Shown here one piece after another: positions 58,941 through 64,000 of a DNA stretch of 64,000 bases (within the stretch, counting starts at the first letter, position 1; every line of letters begins with the position of its first letter). The notes beneath the pieces were generated by a model. The model was not told the DNA's origin, searched no databases, and saw nothing but the letters and a program-made list of their open reading frames with translations. Origin of the DNA: Siniperca chuatsi (lineage: Eukaryota > Chordata > Actinopteri > Centrarchiformes > Sinipercidae); contig NC_058046.1 in the NCBI RefSeq assembly GCF_020085105.1, positions 32,310,892 through 32,374,891 on the forward strand, written 5' to 3'. A program made the position numbers and the translations under genes.

Positions 58941-61900
58941 CCATATGTGTTTTTAATCGCGTCACGAGCGCTCCTAGTTTTGTGGCACTGTTCACTGTAC
59001 GGGGCATCAGATACTCTGCCAGACCAAGCCCCCAGGGAGTGCTCCAGGCTTTGAAGCCAATTTGATATAATGGCCAAACGGAGGAATTACAACTTCTGGC
59101 TCCGTCACGTGACGCACACTGGTCCAAAAAGACTTTTCCTCATAGACTTACATTGTGAAAGAAGCAGCTGGAAAACGGTGGATACATTTTTTTGAGCATC
59201 ACACCCCCCGCGAAATGACTCGCTTCACTACCAGGTGCATTTGATGCATTCAGTCCAATAACATATGAGACAAAGAGAAGTTGCTGTTGAGTTTTTCAAA
59301 TGTATTTCTTGGCGCTTTGAGCTCCACAAGCCGAGCGACATATAGTCCCATCATATTCAAACCATGCAGACATCTCTACGGCCGATATCTCCAAAACTCT
59401 GCAGCTCACATATCAAAACAATCTACATGGATAAACAGCGCTACAGGTGAGAGGGAAAAGATGTAGTTTAGATTTTGGGGTGAACTGTCCCTTAAAGTTT
59501 GTATTCAACATAATACCTCAGTATCTCTGAAATGTACTGAAACAAATGTATGTGACACAAAAAGCCTAAATATTATTTAGGCCGGTGGATTTTTTCTTCT
59601 ACCTTGGCCAGTGAGTCAAAAAGTTCATTTCGGACACTGGTTGGGTATAGAGCACCAGTTCTGAACTGGAACCAGTTCCAAGTGTATAACCAGGGATTTA
59701 TTAAGAAGGATTGCTTTTAAATTTCACCTACTGATTCCCGGAAGTCTTACCGTACCTTCCTGGTTATGTATGTGCCAACGCATGTGTACAGCGTTTACAG
59801 TGTGGCAGCAGAGGAGGTGATGGGTGGAGCAGGCAGTAAAGTTCTGGCCCACCACCTCCGATATCGCCGGTTCATTTAGCGATAGTGCTACCTCCAGCTT
59901 GCCTTGCAACAATTTAGCTTGCAGGTAGGAAGCAGACGAGGGTTCCCAGAATTGTTGCAGCACTAGTGACTTTTACTGGTTGGTCAGGGTGCAGTGCACG
60001 ATGGGGAATGGAAATGAGGTGATGGTGTTATCCTTGTATCATGCATCGGTCTGTCTACACTCTTCCCTCTGTTACAAGTAGAAGTAGCGTTCAGAAATTG
60101 GGCCTTCCATTTTGGGAGAAAATGAGGGCAAAAAATGCTCAATTAAATGTGGCTAAATTTTCACTAAATATGTTGTCATTTACAGCAACTGGCTTTTTAT
60201 GGCAGTCTAAATCTACTTAATATACAGCTGTTTTTTGTTTTTCTGTTGAGCCCACAAATCAGAGCCACATTCAATAAGAATTGAAGTAGACAAGCAGAAT
60301 CAGAATCAACAAAATCTATACAATATCGAACCCAACACTTTATTTATATACTGATGTAGTTAATTACTAGTTCCTTTTAATAGTATGCAGAATTATATAC
60401 ACACAGAACATACAACAGGCACATCAAAAAGATTTCTAGAGCTTGGTGAAAAATCTATTTTAGAGTTTATTGACTTTCAGTGGATTATAATGTGATAATA
60501 CGATCGTGTTATTGATTAGCAAACTTCCGGCCTGACAGTTGGGTTAATAACTTTAATGTGCTGAGAAGCCTGTGACTGGCTAGGGAATCATGTGTACTCA
60601 TCTGTCCTAGCCCATAAGCCCATAAAGTCACTGGTGCTGCGTGGGACTGCTCAGGGCTCTCCTCAGGATTTCAGTCTGGTGGGGAGAAGTAAATATACAC
60701 TATATTTCCAACAATCTGAAATACTGATCTGATTCATTGCCATAGAGCAAAGGAATGATGTGTAAGCCTGATCTTCAATCACTGTCATCTGCTGAGCTGA
60801 GCCCGACAGATGCATTGATGTGAATTAACTTGTATTAAGTCGATTACAAAAGGTCATCGATTCAAATTACTTGCATCGAAGCTTCGTTTAATCCATATAA
60901 TTACATACAGCACTGCGTTTCGCACGGATGATCATTACTGTGGCACAGCGCGCCGACGCTGTGTGATCAGAGACGTTCAGAGCGTCTCTGGTGTGACTTC
61001 GCAGCAGAGAAGAGACAGAAAGCGTCCACAGAAACTCTGCACAGCGTGCCTGTTGTAAAACCGAACCAGCCGACCGCAACAGCTCGGCGTCTCTGCATCC
61101 GGTCCGCAGAGCGACCCGACACAAGGTGGACGAAGGCCGGTGGAGGCTGTAGGCTGCGTTCATTGTGGCTGCAGTCATGGCTAGTTAGCAACGTAAATCA
61201 GCGTGGTGGCTAGTTATGACGTCCCTAAGTTAGCTGGGTTTTGTTCAAGACATTAACCACAGAAACTACAATGCTGCAGCCAGTCTGTGAAGGCCTGAGC
61301 TTCACTCACGTTATTATTACGATGATGTCACAGTTCCTGTGCGCTCATTTCTGCCTCCTGCAGAAGCCACGAAGAAGACAGTGAAGGCTCACGTTACTGA
61401 GCTGTAGTCCGGTGGAAACTTGTAGTTCTCAAACTTCAGTATGTAAACCGCTTTAAAGCAAACGCTGTTTGTTTTTGCATTTCAGAACATGTTTTCTTTA
61501 AACCCAGAATGTAATACGGCACTTAAATGGGTTTAGCTTTGACAGATAATATTATTGTATGCAATTTAAGCAATAAAAATGTAGATGTTTCTAAAAAGGA
61601 AACCAATTGGTTGTTCATTTTAAAAGACCTGTCTGATTTTCTCTGTTGCATATTTACTATTGCTCTGCGATGAAGCAAAAGCATTTATTATCCTATTACT
61701 TGATGAAATAATCGGTAGAATACTCGATTAATAAAATGATCGATAGCTGCAGCCCCAGTCTCTTTTGTGATCAATTTAGTTGCTAAGTAACGGTCTAAAC
61801 AACAGCCCCATTTAGCTCTGTGGAACAGTGCTGCTAACCAAGGCAATGCTTTACTCCAGCCTCAGTCTTTTTCAGGCTGATTTCCTTGGTCTGTTCTGCC

Positions 61901-63308
61901 AACTAAGTTTGAAAGCTAAATATTGATGTGTTTGTTGTCAGGTTCAGACTAGCTCCTGTACAAAGTCTCACTGACTTGGACTGGAACACAGCACATCCTG
62001 TGTTATGATCACAACAGCACACAAACAGCCACACCGATACACACATTAAGTAGGCTATATGAAACTTTCTACTTTTTTTATGCAGTGTTGGATCACCAAA
62101 CCATTTTTTTCATGGTTTGAAGTCTCAGACTGTACACTGATGTCATATATTGCCACACAATGGGGAAGGCCGTGACAAAATCAAAGTCAGGAGAAATGTT
62201 GCTTCTTCTGGCTCTTCACAATCCGAGTTGTGACCGCTACGTTTTCTACAATGGAATCATCTTAACATAATCACGCTAAATCAAGAGGGCTAGTTAATAA
62301 ATAACACATAACTCTGTTGATGGGTTAGCAGCAGTGACAATTCTCATTACTTTCACTTTCACATAAAAGCTTCCTCATTCTGTGAATGGCAGCTTGTGAC
62401 TAGTGTACAATCTGAAGAGTTCAAATACTGAAAATATGAGCTAACTATGCTTTTGTATATCCAGTACGCATGATAAATGCTGTATACATGTGAGTGTTGT
62501 TGCACTGCTTAATGTTTTTCAGACAAGTCAATTGAACTCCGTCCTGAAGAGATTCGAGTAATAAGTGGCTAATTTACTGGGACGGTCATTTGGCTGGAAC
62601 AAGGGAGCAGGGGACTGGAAGAGAGACACAGCCTAACTAACTTCAATCAGATAACACAGACCTTGCGTAATGTGCCACCACTTCTCAGAACGACACTGAC
62701 TACTAGACATTTACCGTTTGTAGCTTCCACGTAACAGCAATGAAAAATATTAGCTGTGGACTTACACTAAGTTCCTCCCCACCCATCCACTAATGACGAA
62801 CTCCGAAATGTGGCTAACTGTGAGTTTAGCTGACGCTTGCTGGCTAGCTAACGTTAGCTAAAACACAGCTATGGGCTGCTGAGGCTAGCAAGCTAGCTGA
62901 TTGGCGAGCGCCTTACGCCGTGGAAATTCACTCACGGTGTTGGTCACGTCTAAACTCACTCCCTCGGTCATACAAGCCATAGCTGCGTGAAAGCCAGTGT
63001 TGGATGGTAAATGAAACGTCAGTTCCATGGTCGTCTTCGGAAGGCTCATTTTCGACTCTCTGGCCTAATTCGCCGGTGCTTTGCTGCTTAACGGTAATAT
63101 TTGGTCGGCTAGGTGTCCAGTTGTGACCTCTCGCTTTTTATTGCGTTTACAGCTAGAAACAGGCACTAGATGTGTCTGTTTTATCTTGTGATTTTAGGCG
63201 AGGAACCAATAATTCTACTAGCCGCCAATGCGTGATTACACATTACAAATTATATGAAAATAATGGGAACGGGAGATTTACCTTGGCCAGCCTCCTGCTC
63301 GCCGCCAT
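56730..63308 (-). CDS. ube2l3: Ubiquitin-conjugating enzyme E2 L3 (UbcH7)
   Basis: This E2 accepts ubiquitin from E1 on its active cysteine and passes it to HECT and RBR E3 ligases. Coding exons: 63282-63308 (MAASRRLAK), 58675-58770, 58408-58594, 56730-56884; phases agree and give 154 residues, the same as human. Seen: the HPN motif (YHPN), catalytic Cys86 in [13 protein letters not shown], Pro88 and His119, two residues linked in the literature to the enzyme's preference for HECT/RBR ligases. Differences from the human protein as I recall it: Ser17 for Cys, Leu137 for Cys, Ile in IEIIFP for Asn, His for Tyr in KKHGEKRP. Cys86 is therefore the only cysteine. The first intron is over 4.5 kb and holds repeats. 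Teleosts may have two ube2l3 genes; this could be either. Confidence 0.97.
57738..57811. repeat. TA microsatellite
   Basis: An uninterrupted TA run in an ube2l3 intron. Confidence 0.97.
58909..58938. repeat. CA microsatellite
   Basis: A CA run in the first ube2l3 intron. Confidence 0.95.
59050..59495. repeat. High-copy teleost repeat ending GGGTGAACTGTCCCTT
   Basis: Contains ACAACTTCTGGCTCCGTCAC, AAAGACTTTTCCTCATAGAC and the closing TTTGGGGTGAACTGTCCCTT. I recognise these from a common fish non-autonomous DNA element. There is no coding capacity. It lies in the first ube2l3 intron. Confidence 0.5.
60820..61760. mobile_element. Probable non-autonomous hAT-type element
   Basis: The right end reads TACTCGATTAATAAAATGATCGATAGCTGCAGCCCC, the usual terminus of a teleost hAT family ('GGGCTGCA ... 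ATCGAT'), seen here in pieces: ATACTCGATTAAT, then GATCGATAGCTGCAGCCCC. The left part has TCATCGATTCAAAT and GCATCGAAGCTTCG. The CG-rich middle (60950-61150) carries a meaningless minus-strand open frame. Ends are approximate and no target duplication was found. Confidence 0.4.
62936..63049 (-). CDS. Possible alternative first coding exon of ube2l3
   Basis: A minus-strand ATG at 63047-63049 opens 38 codons ([12 protein letters not shown] ... VSLDVTNT) ending in phase 0 at a strong donor (ACC, then gtgagt). It lies downstream of the normal first exon and upstream of exon 2, which starts in phase 0, so splicing to exon 2 would keep the E2 frame with a new N-terminus in place of [10 protein letters not shown] do not recognise the peptide. 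It may instead start another gene, or be chance. Confidence 0.3.
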
Positions 63309-64000
63309 CTTGAAACTACTGTGTGTTCCCAGAATACACAGCGCGACGAATATGGGTCTGCCTCAGACTGTATATCATAGGTCTGCTCTGGCTCTGGTCC
63401 TGGTCCTGTTTTCACGGAAATCCCGATTTTCTCTCCTGTGTGTAGGGCTCACAGAACAGCCCTCGGCCAAGGAGGAACCTGAACCTTAAAGTCAACCTGT
63501 TTTATAACTTGAATCCTACTTCCTAGGCTGGTTTAGGGAAGGTGTTACCTAAAGTAGCTAGATGTTACATACAGCATATTAAAATTTTAAGTCGACATAT
63601 TCTGCTAATATATAGGTTAGACTAAATTAAATAAAAAGCTTAAGCCTGTATTGAGATAAAGCCTTTAAGTCTAAGGTTAAATACAAAAACTTAACTCACT
63701 CAAGTTGTTTGAAACACACAAAAAAACATGTTATTCCATTACTGATGCGCTGTAAGAGAGCGGGACTTTAAATGTAAATGAAAAGTTTTAATTAAAACTG
63801 ACAAAGATCCTTCTTGACCATGGTTAGGGCCCCACGTTTACCATGTAGGCTACTCTCATTTCAAATGCCACACTGGCAAAATAATATTCAAGAAATAAAA
63901 ACCTCACCATATTGAATACTTTAATAGAATTGCAGAAGTTAAAGGGGCAGCCAACAACAAAGGTATTTAAACAGTATTTTCACCACATTGTGTCCCTAAC
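63309..64000. other. ube2l3 5' flank, no gene recognised
   Basis: The ube2l3 start of transcription should lie just above 63308, in a moderately CpG-containing patch. A 105-codon plus-strand open frame across it is antisense to the first exon and has no gene-like features. The rest is AT-rich. Confidence 0.4.

Noticed and set aside
60888-61178. 96-codon minus-strand frame in an ube2l3 intron
   Set aside because: It sits in the CG-rich middle of a probable non-autonomous hAT element and matches no protein.

Overview
The window is nuclear genomic DNA of a bony fish (teleost). Intron-containing vertebrate genes with GT-AG exons are recognisable, and between and inside them lie repeat families I associate with teleosts: L2-type and REL-endonuclease LINEs, tRNA-derived SINEs, Tc1 and hAT derivatives, a Gypsy-type LTR and long CA/TA microsatellites. 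I see no operons, CRISPR array, phage or plasmid signs. The species cannot be told from what is visible.

Layout. (1) 1-3101: a broken REL-type LINE, an AT tract and unassigned DNA. (2) About 3.1-12.2 kb, minus strand: ccdc125 (coiled-coil protein). Eight coding exons are placed; the C-terminal exons are not found in the window. One intron holds an L2 tail inside an L1-like remnant, another a roughly 570-bp TA/TAGA tract. (3) 13.47-28.16 kb, minus strand: a complete rad17 (DNA-damage clamp loader, 16 coding exons, 641 aa by my splicing). One intron carries a second, nearly identical REL LINE and a Tc1 deletion derivative. (4) 29.07-33.55 kb, plus strand: a complete ak6 (adenylate kinase 6/CINAP, 5 coding exons, 174 aa), divergent from rad17 across a short shared promoter. 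(5) 33.5-37.8 kb: repeats. (6) 37.8-49.97 kb, plus strand: a complete ydjc (carbohydrate-deacetylase-like, 5 coding exons, 310 aa), whose introns hold a hAT MITE with a perfect 8-bp target duplication, an LTR with a gag start, an old high-copy repeat and the 5' half of an L2-like LINE. (7) 50-56.7 kb: repeats, no gene recognised. (8) 56.73-63.31 kb, minus strand: a complete ube2l3 (E2 enzyme UbcH7, 4 coding exons, 154 aa), convergent with ydjc, with a possible alternative first exon.

The genes are ordinary housekeeping genes rather than one pathway. From memory, ccdc125/ak6/rad17 are neighbours on human 5q13 and ydjc/ube2l3 on human 22q11, so the window joins two blocks that are separate in human, and the rad17-ak6 pair appears flipped relative to ccdc125. 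I found no previously undescribed system. The most useful leads are the possible alternative ube2l3 first exon, the overlapping upstream reading frame in ydjc, the synteny join, the hAT insertion beside a splice donor and the recently duplicated REL LINE. Exon boundaries were assigned by eye from splice sites, reading phase and remembered vertebrate orthologues, not by transcript alignment.
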